A stretch of DNA of 42,988 nucleotides, taken from Brachionus plicatilis (taxonomy: Eukaryota > Rotifera > Eurotatoria > Ploima > Brachionidae). Made by a program: the position numbers and the translations under genes. Below, piece after piece: positions 1 through 11,355 of this stretch. Every line of letters starts with the position of its first letter. Position 1 is the stretch's first letter. Location: contig QEOQ01000312.1 in assembly GCA_010279815.1 (NCBI GenBank), forward strand, positions 335,370 to 378,357. The letters are read 5' to 3'. The notes below the pieces were generated by a model. It ran no database searches and was not told the DNA's origin. It was given only the letters and a program-made list of their open reading frames with translations.

Positions 1-1548
1 AGAGAAATTATCACATTCTTATTCAAATCTTTTTAAAAAATTTATATTTAAGCAAAAACTGTTCCTTGAGAACAACTTTTTCAGCAGCTGAACATTTAAT
101 TTAAATAAAACATAATTTTATCGATGCTTTACTGTTTTTATTTTATTAATTAAATATTTTTTTAATTCGATAAAACATTTGATTTTTATTTAAAAAATAA
201 TTTGTTTTTAAATATTAATTTTTAAAAAATTGATTTTTTTTAGTCAAAATTTGAATTCATACTTTTTTTTAATATAAAGCGTAATAAATCCAAAAATTTG
301 TTCAAAAATACAAGGCCCATTCATTATTATTTTATTTCAATGACTTACTTTATCAGAGTTTTCAAGTTAGTTTCAATTTGTTCATTCTAATTCAATTAAA
401 TTTTAATAATTTTTTTAATTTAAAATATTAAGTAGTCACATCAATAATTCGAGCGATTGACAATGTCGTAGATAGAGAACTATTAGTTAAAATTAAAATT
501 AATAATTTAACTTTTTATTAATTAATATAAATAATTTAACTATCGATATGATACTAATAATTATTTTCATATGACAATTTAGTTTTTGATATGATGGGTT
601 AATATGCATCTTTATTTTATATCAAATAATATTATATAATTAAACAAATTTTATTGAATTTAATATAAGAAAGTTAATTGATTTTTGAAAATATTGAAAT
701 AAAAGATTAAAGAGTCTAGCGTGGCTATTTAGATCTATTTTATTTAATGAAAATAATTTTAAGTTAAAAAATTGTTCTATCAAGGTCACTTTAACTCGTC
801 CATATCCAAATTTATAGTCTAATTCTACGAAATTTGTGAAAATTATTAGAATAATTTCCTATCTGCTCTTTTAAAATAAACTAAAAATGAGAACAAAATA
901 TTGACTCAAAATTATGTATTCTTGTCAAAATTAGACAGGTGTTTTTGGCACAAACATGTTTGTTCTTAAAAAATTATTACTTTTATTATTTTTGTTATTA
1001 TTATTAATTTAAAAATTATTATTTAAAATTCAAAAAATTTTCAGGATGTATTAATTTAAAGAATACGTTAATTTTCACGTAAGTTAACTGAAAATCAAAA
1101 GAAAATTGTAACACTTGAGATGCGTTTACGTTTTACAAAAAATTTATTTTATTTTCACTTAATTAAAATAAAAAAAAAAGATTAACAAAGTTTTAAGAGC
1201 AATTTGTTTTCTAATTAAATTCGATTAGTAATCATTGAAAACTTGGATAAAGTCGTCAAACGTTTCGAAAGTTTGGTCTCGGAAAATTGGTAAGGTCATC
1301 TAAAAGATAAGTTTAGTAAGTATATGGACAAATTTGTGAGTCCAGTTTATATATGGGTGAACAGAAAACCTAGGCTTCAGTACTATTTTGTAATAGAACT
1401 GAAGTCTAGGTTTTCATCTTTTATCATCTGTTTGATATGTTTTTTTTTTTTAATTAAAATTGATTAATAATTTAATTAGTACAAAATTTATCTACTAAAT
1501 ACAATCTTTTTTAAATTCAATAAAGACGATTAAATTTTTTCTAATTAG
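1..1548. other. AT-rich non-coding, probably INTS6 last intron
   Basis: No reading frame with recognisable protein similarity was seen on either strand. The stretch ends in a good acceptor (polypyrimidine run, then TTAG) directly before the INTS6 coding block, so at least its right part is most simply the last intron of INTS6, unusually long compared with the roughly 50-bp introns nearby. It contains one clear hairpin, listed separately. The N-terminal half of INTS6 expected upstream is not visible here. Confidence 0.6.
1365..1414. repeat. 17-bp inverted repeat (hairpin)
   Basis: The arm AAAACCTAGGCTTCAGT (1365-1381) pairs with ACTGAAGTCTAGGTTTT (1398-1414) with one mismatch, around a 16-nt loop. 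It lies about 135 bp before the INTS6 exon. It may be a small foldback element or an RNA hairpin inside the intron; no other function is visible. Confidence 0.75.
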
Positions 1549-3047
1549 CTGAATTATTTCAATCATTAAAACTAAAGCCTACCAAGTCTTGGATGGACAA
1601 ATTTGAGTTCTATCTAAAGCACATACCTCCATACTATTACGCGCCATTACGTCGAGTATTTTCCAAAAAGGGCCTACAACATCTAGTCTCTGAAAGTTTA
1701 GAAAATTGCCTATCTATCCAAGTACAGTCTTACTTGAAAAAAATAAAGACCCAGGCCAAAATAGCCTTTGACCAAGTGTGCGCTCATCCTCAAATTCACA
1801 TAGACTCCTTAATTTTGCTATCAAATAATCCAAATTCAACACTGCACAAGCGCCAACAATTGGAGTCTTACCAGGACAGCAAAGATTTCACAAATTGGCT
1901 ACAAACTCACCTTGAACCTGCCAAAGCCGAAAATATTCGCCTACAATTCAACGATTTTAACAATTTTATTCTTCACGCCAAAGAAAGACGAAAACAAAAA
2001 CCAATTTTGTTCAAGGATCCGGCAGAAATACCGCGGGACAAAATTGTAGACACTTTGAATAAAATGCGCGCCAACTTTTTGAATAAATTCAAACCATCTG
2101 ATGAAGACACCATGCATAGCATACCAATCCAGGACATGGGCAACTATCACGAATATTTGAGGAACCAGGCACCTCCATTGAGAGAGATCGAGAACCAAAT
2201 GGTTCGCCAGCACATGTTTGGCAACCCGTTTAAACTTGTCAGCAAAGATCAGAAGAACATGTTCGGAGCCGATGAAATAGATGAAGTATTCGAAGAATCA
2301 GCTGAAAATAGTGGTCAAAAAATGCCTCAGTCAATAAAGCGTTCGGCCATAGGGGGACCAGCAAGCAAGAGACGAGGAGGTCTCAAAGGTCCCTTGTCAA
2401 AGCGAATTAATTATCTGAAAAATTTGTACACCAGCACAAGTAGTGCTAGTTCGACTATTAGTGACACGGACGTGGAATATTTGGACGAAGCTATGTCCAC
2501 CACCTCTAGTCAGGTCAATGAAAGCGTCAGTGAGTTTGAAAAAGTGCCAGAGGGGGTCGATGTTGCAAATATGAACGATTTTTCAGACATAGGAGTCCTA
2601 GACTCAGAGATTCAGGTGCTTGAAGAGGACAAAAGTGGCGTCCAAACTCAAGTTAGACCCCTTTCTGCGGTTTCCATGGTCTCTTCTTCATCACAGTCAA
2701 ATGAAATTGATGCCAATCTAATTTCGTCTTCAGGTCTGTGCGACAATTACTTGGAACAGTGTTACATACAAATAAAAATTTTATGCATTGAACAAATTAA
2801 AAAGCCCGGTAAAGACCACTCTAGACTATTTCAATTGATACATGAATCTCAGCTTACTTTTAGAATGAAATTATTTCTTATAAAAGAACTTGCTTTTGAA
2901 GCAAGTCGGTTTAAAAGAAATAATTTAATTCAACATTTGATAAAATATTCGAATTTGTTACAACAAATGGTCATTACAAGTCAACGATCAGCAAGTAATC
3001 TAAGTAGGAACACTCCTAAATTGGACATGCAGATCAATGATAATTAA
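1549..3047 (+). CDS. INTS6: Integrator complex subunit 6, C-terminal exon (partial gene)
   Basis: This encodes the C-terminal ~498 residues of Integrator subunit 6, part of the nuclear complex that cleaves nascent snRNAs and attenuates RNA polymerase II transcripts. Recognisable family blocks in order: a start region with PPYYYAPLRR and a QSYLKKIKTQAKIAFDQV-like helix; then EIPRDKIVDTLNKMRANFL, HSIPIQDMGNYHEYLRNQ, PPLRE and FGNPFKL, all closely matching animal INTS6 as I remember it; a basic, Ser/Thr-rich linker; and the C-terminal INTS6/SAGE1/DDX26B domain (KKPGKDHSRLFQLI, then EASRFKRNNLIQHL). The frame is open upstream of the first ATG (1593), and an acceptor ends at 1548, so translation almost certainly enters from an earlier exon. 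The N-terminal VWA domain is absent from the window. The poly(A) signal overlaps the stop codon. Confidence 0.9.
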
Positions 3048-3052
3048 ATAAA
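3047..3052 (+). promoter_or_regulatory. AATAAA poly(A) signal overlapping the INTS6 stop
   Basis: AATAAA begins on the last base of the INTS6 TAA codon. The 3' UTR would therefore be only about 15-30 nt if this signal is used. A T-rich stretch follows. Called by motif and position only. Confidence 0.55.
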
Positions 3053-3253
3053 ATATTTTATTTTAAAACAAGCAAATGTCTGAATAGTTTCTTTTTTTGA
3101 TTATTAAATAAATTAGTAATAATAAATTTTTGTAATTTTTTTTTCAATTTCAATTTGGCTTATTGTGTTTGATCTAGAACTCAAACTATTTTTCTTTTTT
3201 TATTAACAAATAATAGAAATTTTAATTTTAAAAATTTTAGAAAAATTTCAAAA

Positions 3254-4196
3254 ATGACATTTTTACACTTTATAAACTGTGTTGGACTTGCTAGTGCTCC
3301 ATACTTCTTAACTTATAAATACGCTGGATTGTGAATATTCTGAGAATTTGAGTAGAGTTTAAGTTAAAATTAAATAATCTTTTTTAAAGAGCCGACTATA
3401 ATGTATTTTGGAAGTATCTTCAAACTGTTTTTCTGTATTTGTTTGTTCAATTTAGTAAAATGATGGTACTGGCGACATTTTTTCCCGACATGGACGACTC
3501 TAAATTCAATGTCTTGATTGTATAAATTAAATTTTTACAAAAAATTTTTTTTTTATTTTTCTTTCTACAGGAATTTTTAAAAATAACAGTCGATTTTGGT
3601 GACTTGATAGGTCTTTATGTAGCTATGACTCAAATTGCAGGTAAATGCGAAATAAAATATCTGGTGGCTGGTGTTGGATGGGCGTCGGCTGAACTAATTA
3701 TGACAAAGTAAATTAAAAATTAATTTAATTAAATGAATTTTTAGTAATTTTTTTAAGATTTTTTCCGCTTTGGAGTGGGGCTCGTGGGGCTGAATTTGAC
3801 TGGAAATATATTCAAATTAGCTTAGACTCTAATATCACATTGGTAGATATATATTATTTTAAAAAATGAATTTTTAAATTACTATAAATTTAGGTTCAAT
3901 ACATTTCTACAGCTCTTTTGATCTATTTATACAATAGAAATGATACCACACGATATACTCGGATTATTATATTTTTAATTGCATTATGTTGCTATCGTCC
4001 ATTAATTGCTGAGTAATTTAATTTTAAATTTTAATTTAGTTTTTTATATCGATTTCTAAGAATTTTAATTCACACTGTTGGCCTGGGTTCTTGGAGTTTG
4101 ATATTTTGCAAAGCATTATTCACTGGTTTCATTGGTTTAATTGGCTTGAGTTTATTTTACCAAACCGGCGGTTCCTTTTTAAAATCTTCTCGTTAA
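3254..4196 (+). CDS. TMEM147: Transmembrane protein 147 (complete, six exons)
   Basis: TMEM147 is a multi-pass ER membrane protein that in vertebrates belongs to the back-of-Sec61 (BOS) translocon complex with NOMO and nicalin. Exons, all phase-consistent: 3254-3330, 3390-3519, 3571-3707, 3758-3842, 3894-4012, 4061-4196 (684 nt, 227 residues; the human protein is 224). Diagnostic blocks: N-terminal [13 protein letters not shown] and [20 protein letters not shown] and [45 protein letters not shown] followed by DSN; and a C-terminal [12 protein letters not shown]. Introns are about 50 bp with GT-AG ends. An acceptor-like TTTTAG ends at 3240, 13 bp before the ATG, and the gene begins 206 bp after the INTS6 stop on the same strand. 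Confidence 0.93.
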
Positions 4197-4281
4197 ATTA
4201 TTCGAGATTTAGATTATTTTTTTTTAAATAATTTCATCTAATTTTTTTTAAAAAGCTTTGGCTAATTTATCATTTGTTATG

Positions 4282-4287
4282 AATAAA
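4282..4287 (+). promoter_or_regulatory. candidate TMEM147 poly(A) signal
   Basis: This AATAAA is the first consensus signal after the TMEM147 stop, about 86 nt downstream, in T-rich DNA. Motif-based call. Confidence 0.4.
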
Positions 4288-4395
4288 CTCGTTCAATTGA
4301 TTGATCATTTGATCATTTATTTTTATCTTCCATGAAAAAAAAAGTTCTTCTTAGATTGATATTAATCTAGGATTAAATTTTCTTTATACAATTTG

Positions 4396-4829
4396 ATGAC
4401 AAAACTTGGTATTTTTCTTAGGCATTCTCAAGTAAAAAGCAAAATTAAATGTCTTATTAATAAAAATATAAAAGTTAAGTCAATTCTAGACAATTCTTTT
4501 CCTTGCTTAAATTCATTTTCAGAAAAAAATAACAAAAAGCTACAAGCAATTCTGAATTCAGTAGTCAGATCTATCATCAAATTAAAAAATGATATTCCCT
4601 TCAACATCATGTGTCACGAGGTATATAATAAACTTAAATTACTAATCGACTTTTTGATTTGAGTAAGAGATATTTTGGGACAGGACTGATTCATTTCATT
4701 CCATTGGCTGTCAGACTGGTGGAAGAATACAAAGCGGGTTATACTGAAGATAATACTGAATACCCGACTCCATTGTGTAATTGCTACTTTACTTTTTCTT
4801 CTTTTTTTCCTGGAGCCTCAACTATGTAA
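4396..4829 (+). CDS. unrecognised small two-exon gene
   Basis: Two coding exons, 4396-4620 and 4668-4829, join in phase across a 47-bp intron (donor GTATAT, acceptor GAGTAAG) to give 128 residues if translation starts at the ATG at 4396. The first exon encodes a Lys/Asn/Ile-rich helical segment. The second is less AT-driven and looks conserved: RYFGTGLIHFIPLAVRLVEE, then a Tyr/Glu-rich stretch and a C-terminal FTFSSFFPGAST. I do not recognise the family. The start is uncertain: an acceptor-like ATCTAG lies about 26 bp before the ATG, and a further upstream exon cannot be excluded. It sits between TMEM147 and SLC28 on the same strand. Confidence 0.5.
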
Positions 4830-5716
4830 ACAATTGTAGCACGTTACATCATATTTCAATATCTCTTTTTAATTTCAGTTTATTTTTTCCTATTTTTCTT
4901 TATTTTTATTTTAATTTTTTTTAAATGTAATTCAAAAGCAGCTTAAGCTCTGCAAAGTAAACAAATAAATAAAAAAATGAATAATTCGTTTTAATCTTAA
5001 AAATCAAAATTTCTTTTTCAATTTATCAATTTCAATTTTCTTTGTATCTTTTATTAATTTTTTAAAGCTTTTGAATTTATTTTATTAATTTTCTTAGACC
5101 TTTAAAATCTATAGATTTTTCTTATTTTAAACAAATTTTTTTTGATAAAGAAATCCAAAAGAGGGTCGAAACCGGTCACTTATTTTATCAATTTTTTGTT
5201 TAATAAAAAAGTTTTTAAACAAATAATTATCGCTTTTATTGTAATTCTTTGAATTTGTGAAGATAGTTTTTAATTTTAATTGGTAAAAAGTCAAATTTAT
5301 GTTAAAAATTTAACTTGTAATTTAGGTTTCTAATAGACTTTTTTTTTTTAGGAAAAAAGCATCAACTGCTTTAATCTATTTTATTTATACTAAAATTAAA
5401 ATTTTTACTTGTATTTTCAAATAAACTGATCATTGTTTAAATAGATAGAATATCGTGATTTATTCAAAAGATCAAGTTTAAATGACCCGAGTTGTTGCTA
5501 AATTAAAAGTATCAAGTTTTAGATACTTATGATAGAACTAAATTTATTAAAAAGTAAATAATTATTTAAAATCTAGAACTTTTTTTTAATTGATAAAAAA
5601 TGATAGCTAAAATGTTATCTAAAACATATTTAACATTTAATCAAAAAGCTTTAAAGCTTCACTTAAAATTTGAGTTAAATTAAATCAAGTAGAGAAAAAA
5701 TTATTCAAATAAACTA
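4830..5716. other. intergenic, AT-rich
   Basis: No convincing coding sequence on either strand; poly-A/T tracts and short AT-rich words only. It presumably carries the 3' end of the small gene and the 5' UTR or promoter of the transporter, but no specific site can be named. Confidence 0.6.
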
Positions 5717-8700
5717 ATGGTCAAAATGAATTCCAATGAACCAAACAAACTTTTAAGCATTGTCAACAAGGAGAATGATTTCCGAGAAAAAATAAATGAA
5801 TTTGTTAATTCAGCTTTTGAGAAAGCAGATGAAGAATTAAAGTTAAAAGATATTGAATCGGAAGAACTCAAATCTAGTATTTTAGAAGGCTCAAATTTTA
5901 TACAAGAAAATCAAAATATAAGTCAATCGAAGATATCCCATGTTCAAAAAGTTGAATTTAGTTTAATACCAGAACAAATTGAAAACTTAAATCAAGAATT
6001 AAAAAATGATATAGCAACGCCAAATTTGACCAAAAAAACACTTACAAAAATTGTCCTTTTACGTGAAAATTTAATAAATTTTTTAAAAAAAGTAAATTTA
6101 TAAAATAAATAGAATCTTTAACAACAATTTGCATTTTAGCCTCAGATTCAAAAGTTTTCAATTTATATCTTAATTGGAGCCTATATTATCTATTTTGTTT
6201 TGTCAATGTATTTAAGCAATCCACTCTTTTTCATAAATAAAATAAATTCAACAACAAAAGTTGCTGATGAATATATTTTTTATAACAACAGAGGTAATTA
6301 CAGAATTAATTACAGTTTATTTGTGACTCATGTTTTGATAATTTTAAAAGGTCTTGGATTTTTGGTTACAAATTTTGTCGTGGCTTTATTATTATTTTGG
6401 GAAAAGTTTGGAAAAAAAATCCCTAAACTACGTAATAAAATTGACAGAACAAAAACTCATTATATAAAAATGTATTTTTATAGATTGAAATTTTTAAATG
6501 GAAAATAATTTTTTTTAAGTTTGGCAAAAATTATTTTAGTATTGATTCTTGGAGTATTTTTTTTGGCTAATATTAGCAGCGTGTACAATATTATATCATT
6601 AATTGGCTTTGTTATTTTCATATTACTGTGTGTAATCATGTCCAAAGATCCAACAAATGTAAATTAGTAAAATAAGATAATAAAAATTTGAGATTTTTTT
6701 TAAGGTTAATATGAATATTATAGTAAACGGTGTTATTTTCCAGCTGTATCTAGGCCTAATTGTAATAAGAAACGAATTCGGATTTAAGTGTTTGAAATTC
6801 ATAAGCGAAAAAGTGGTTGAATTTTTAGACTCTAGTGATTCGGGATCTAAACTTGTTTTTGGTGAAAATTTCCGTGATCACTATTTTGCATTCAAGGTAA
6901 AAAAAAAGTTAATTCTGAGTTAATAAAAAATAATAATTTCTAAAAGGCATGTGTTGTGATTATATTTTTTGGGTCTATAGTTAATTTTTTTTACTATATT
7001 GGATTTCTACAGTTTGTCATACTTAAATTGTCTTGGATCATTAATAAAATACTTGGAACAAGTCCGACTGAAAGTGTCAATGCAACTGCAAACATATTCG
7101 TTGGACAAGTAAAATAAAAAAAATTGGATTCTTAAATCTGAAATTTTACTTTCTTAGACAGAAGCTCCATTGGTGATTAAGCCTTTTCTAAATGCAATGA
7201 CTGATTCTGAAGTATTTGCAGTAATGGTTGGAGGTTTTTCAACAGTAAATGCTAAAACTTAGTTTTTTTTAAAGCTTTTTAAAAAATTTTGAAAGGCATC
7301 TGGATCGGTTTTGGCGGGTTATTTGGGATTTGGTGTATCTGTTAATAATGTAATTGTTGCGTCATTATTGGGAGCTCCTGGCTCACTTATTATAGCAAAA
7401 ACTTTATATCCTGAAACAGAGGTTATATCAGCCAACTTTGATATGATTAAAAACATGCCAAAAGAGTGAGATTTGAAAATATATTTAGATAAATGTGAGG
7501 ATTAATGTTTCTTAAAGTGATATTTATAACCTTTTTGATGCATTGTCCAAAGGGGCAGTAAGTGTAATTAAAGCAGTATCAGCAATAGTGGCAAATCTTT
7601 TAGCCTTTACATCATTTTTTGCATTTATAGATCAACTTGTTTCATGGTTTTTTAGTATGATCACCTTGGAAAATTTTGGCATTACTGTAAGAGATTGTTA
7701 ATTTATTCCATTACACAAATATTTGATAAAAATTTAAGGAATTGTTTCAGTATATGTTTTTCCCAGTCGTGTTTTTAATGGCAAGTGACAATTTATCTAT
7801 CTAATTTAATATTGTATTGTAATTTTCATTTTTTAACAGGGTGTTAACATCGAAGATTGCAAAGCTGTGTCAAAATTGATCGGAATAAAAATTTTTGTTA
7901 CCGAATTTCTGGCTTATTCTCACATGGGAAAAATGGTTGCTGTCAGAAATGAATTAATTAAAAATGGTCTGTTGGACTCCTACCTAAATGGAACATATAG
8001 CTTACCCCCTGGTTCAGATATTTTAATCCACGTAATTTTATTTTATAATTAAATATAACATTTATTTCCAAAATATTTTAATTCCAATTTTTTTATTTAA
8101 GTTTTTTATTTATTAGATCCTTAATTACCAAAGAATTCATTTTTAATTTAAGTATTGATGATTCAAATATTAAAAATATATGGCAATAGAAAATATTTGT
8201 TCAAAATTCATTTTTCAAATTGATCAAAACATTTTAAATTCGCAAAAAAAAAATTCAATTTATTTATTTCATATTACAATCCTTCATAAATTTAAAAATA
8301 AAGTTTTATATTTTATAAAAATGTAAAATTCTGCGATGAAATTTAACTACGTATGTAAAAATTGTTTGATCAAATTTGAAAAATGAAATTTGATCAAATA
8401 TTCTAATTTGCCAAACATATCTCATTTCTTTTGCATATATTAATTATAAAAATATTTCTTGAATTTTTAAATTTAAACTCTAAATGGCAACCTTTAATTT
8501 ATTGAAATAATATTTTGAATCTAGCCATTCGTTTTTAAGCTTTCCAATTTTTAAATTATGGAATAACTATGATAAATTCGCAATATATAATGCAAGTTTA
8601 TATACCGAAATACAATAAAAATTTTTAAATTAAAAAAAATGATTATACCAGTTTTAAAACTCAACTTATAGTTTTAATGTTACATTAAATTCTAGCCGAG

Positions 8701-11235
8701 AATTCAATTTTTTTATTAGTTTTATTTATAAATTAAATTTTCACACAAATCAGAGATTGTAGACTAATTGTATTATTGTATTATTATTGTAGACAAAGAA
8801 AAATAAACTAATTTTTATTACTTTAAATGTTAACTACTTTTTCTAATTATTGTATTTTTTTAACCAAACAATTATTTTAGTAAAAATTTAGCACCTGTAC
8901 ATTTAAAAATTTTATAATGATATTTGAAAAATTTGATAAAAGTAGAAATTGTTTTAAAAATTTTTCAAATATATTGTAGCTGTTGTAGTTAAGACTAAAC
9001 TGATTCAAATCTGTTATAACTAATAATATTGATTTCGAAAATAAGCACGGTAGAAAACCAAGGGCAAAGATTGGTACGAAAAGAATAGAAATTATAACTT
9101 AAAAAATGTATTAGACTGATAAATTGAACCTAATTAATAGATGTTTTTTATAAGATATACATTTTTTTTGTTTAATGGAATATTTTTCGGTGTAAAAAAT
9201 AGTAAGCCTTTTAAATTTTCCATCTATACCAATGAAAATATAAAAATCTACTTCGTATCGTTTTCATACTTTGATTAAAAAATTTTGATTTTTGTTTACT
9301 TTATGGATCATTATAAAATATAAAAAAATGAGATCCATTTCAAGCTTCATCTCCCCGTGCTATTTCTAATTTTCAAAACTATTTAAAATGCACAAACAAT
9401 CTGTCAAAAAACATTATATGTATTTATTTAAATATATTAGGGACTATAAATCCAGGCAGCTCAGAATATATTAAGTTTTAAGTCTTTCTTTTTAGTCTAG
9501 CGTTTGAATAAAATCCTTTAAAAACAAATAAGCTATATTTAAAAACGCGTAATATAATCTATTAATTTAAAAAAAAATACAAAAAAAATAATAAATTAGT
9601 TATTTGACTATTTATATTTGAGTTATTAGATTAATCAAATAAAAGACAAAAAATGTTGAGATTGATTGGTTTGAATTAATACCGTTGGAAGACTGAAGGA
9701 AAGAAATTGATTGCTCATTGATCTCTTGTACAAAAATTTTGAATTTTTCAAACAGCCTATAAAAAATAAATAAAAAATCAATTTTCCAAAATAATTTACC
9801 TGGATTCATAAACTTTTTCGACAATTATTGTTTAGTGGCTTTACATTAAAATTAGACAATTTAATGTAAAACTGTAATTTTCTGTCATATTTTTTAAATT
9901 ATGTAAATATTAGGAAAGTACCCATATTTTTTTTGTCAAAAGATGATTTTAAAAATAACAAAAAACTTAATGCAATTAAAAATGATTCAAAAAGTGAAAC
10001 CTCCTCGTTCACCCGATGTGAATCATATTGAATTAGTTTAGAATGAGATGAAAGTCTTTATATGAAAATCGAGCTGTAAAACAGAATCATAAATTTCTGC
10101 AAAAATTCCAAAAACTCATAACGAAGGATTTATTGTTTCACTTTTTTAATTGCATAAATTTTTTTGTTATTTTTAAAATCATCTTTTAACAAAAAAAATA
10201 TGGGTTCTTTCCTAATATTTACATAACTTAAAAAATATGACAGAAAATTACATAGTATTACATTAAATTGTGTAATTTTACATAAAATGATGTAAAAAAA
10301 GTAATAAAGTGTAATGTTTTTTTTCAAAAATTGTCTTATAAAATTCAAATTTTTATTAATTTTTCTTTTTTTCCTCTAAAATTCAGTTTTTTTTTGCCGT
10401 AAGCGTTTTTGAAGAAACTTACTTAAACTGGTGTAATTTTACGTAAAATTAGGTAAAATGATGCAATCTTACCCATTATACAGTTTAACTTTAAACACAT
10501 TATTTGGCTTATATTATATCAATTCAATTACTTTTTTGCTGAAAAATGTTTTGAGCCATGGCTTATTCCTCGAATGGGCTGTTTTCATTTTTAATTGTCT
10601 ATAATTTAATTTTTGGTGCTTTAATTATCAATTCCTAATTAAAAGTTGAAGAAAAATATATTTTTATATTAGCTGGAATATATTTTGATATTAATTTGAA
10701 ATATTATAAAAATGCGTTTTTTTTTGGAAGAAATAATAAACAAATTAATTTCTTATTAGTTAAAATTTTTTGTTTTATTTATCATTAAATTTAAAAATAG
10801 ATTAGACTTTATTTATTTTAGGAATCAAATTTCTTTTACCAATTTTTTGTGATTTGTCTACAGACATTTGGTAAAGAAAAACTCAAAATTAAGGTTAACA
10901 AGTTTTTTTAGAAAAAAATAAATTTGCTTCAGAGTTAACAATTTTCTAAGAAAAAATTAATGATATTTTTCTTTTAGGATAGGTCAGTGACTGTGGCAAC
11001 TTATTCACTCTGTGGCTTTGCAAACATGGCTTCAGTTGGCCTTCAAATAGCATGTCTTAGTAGTTTGGCGCCAAATCGTGCAAAGCTGTTCCCTAAAATT
11101 GGGTTTTATGCAATGATTGCCGGAAACGTATGCAATTTTATAAACGGTTCAAAATTTTATTTATGATTAAATATAAACTTTAATTAGAAATTATTTTTAG
11201 CTTGTATTGCGGGAATGTGGTATAGAGACTTTTAA
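5717..11235 (+). CDS. concentrative nucleoside transporter, SLC28/CNT family (complete, 13 exons)
   Basis: Sodium- (or proton-) coupled nucleoside uptake carrier of the plasma membrane. Exons: 5717-6091, 6140-6471, 6520-6658, 6705-6896, 6947-7108, 7158-7244, 7296-7465, 7518-7686, 7751-7780, 7840-8031, 10864-10893, 10978-11146, 11201-11235 (2,082 nt, 693 residues; human CNT3 is 691). An acidic N-terminal cytoplasmic region of about 125 residues precedes the membrane part. Family motifs: [69 protein letters not shown] and a final NACIAG. The GQTEAP nucleobase-contact segment and the Asn/Ser of GFANMAS match residues that bind substrate in the bacterial CNT structure. The usual NEF of the signature GxKxxxNEFVAY is TEF here ([12 protein letters not shown]), keeping the Glu. 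Intron 9 has a GC donor; exons 9 and 11 are 30 nt each; intron 10 is 2.8 kb. Which paralogue (SLC28A1-3) it matches cannot be told. Confidence 0.92.
9043..9100 (+). pseudogene. possible Tc1/mariner transposase N-terminal scrap
   Basis: One frame reads [18 protein letters not shown] before a stop. This resembles the basic GRPR/AT-hook-like linker between the two helix-turn-helix parts of Tc1-like transposases. It is short and isolated, so the assignment is weak. It lies about 900 bp before the clearer C-terminal remnant on the same strand. Confidence 0.3.
9840..10295 (+). mobile_element. degenerate Tc1/mariner remnant with ~125-150-bp inverted arms
   Basis: The left arm (about 9840-10001) recurs in reverse complement at about 10137-10295, including the shared words ATTTTCTGTCATATTTTTTAA and ATATTAGGAAAG. 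Between and overlapping the arms, the plus strand reads [13 protein letters not shown], stop, NEMK. This is the C-terminal catalytic block of Tc1/mariner transposases (SPDLNPIEN-W-ELK), with the conserved Trp codon mutated to TAG. Further stops and frame breaks follow. The element is dead; only the end of the transposase gene and its inverted flanks remain. Confidence 0.7.
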
Positions 11236-11284
11236 AGTGTATTACGTAGCGAAGGCAAACATAACCTTTTTTTTCATGATTTAA

Positions 11285-11290
11285 AATAAA
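11285..11290 (+). promoter_or_regulatory. candidate SLC28 poly(A) signal
   Basis: AATAAA lies 50 nt after the transporter stop codon and about 65 nt before the acceptor that abuts the next gene's ATG. Confidence 0.5.
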
Positions 11291-11355
11291 AAATTTTTAC
11301 ATAATTTATCTTTTAGTATTTGAATAAAACATTTTTCGATTTTTGAAAATTTTAG

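Larger units (their letters stand above)
8032..10863. other. 2.8-kb intron 10 of the SLC28 gene
   Basis: This is the only large intron of the transporter; the others are about 45-85 bp. It holds transposon debris: a Tc1/mariner remnant with long inverted arms (about 9840-10295), a possible N-terminal transposase scrap near 9043-9100, and a TTACGTAAAATTA-type stretch near 10430-10480. The rest is AT-rich with no supported gene. Confidence 0.75.

Noticed and set aside
1324..1605. Shared 13-mer ATGGACAAATTTG before and at the INTS6 first Met
   Set aside because: The surrounding bases do not align well enough to claim duplication of the exon start; probably chance.
1941..2213. 90-residue minus-strand reading frame
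   Set aside because: It lies antisense within the strongly recognisable INTS6 coding block and has no family resemblance.
10130..10348. 72-residue minus-strand frame with hydrophobic stretches
   Set aside because: It lies in the inverted arm of the Tc1/mariner remnant; AT-rich DNA gives Phe/Ile/Tyr runs by chance.
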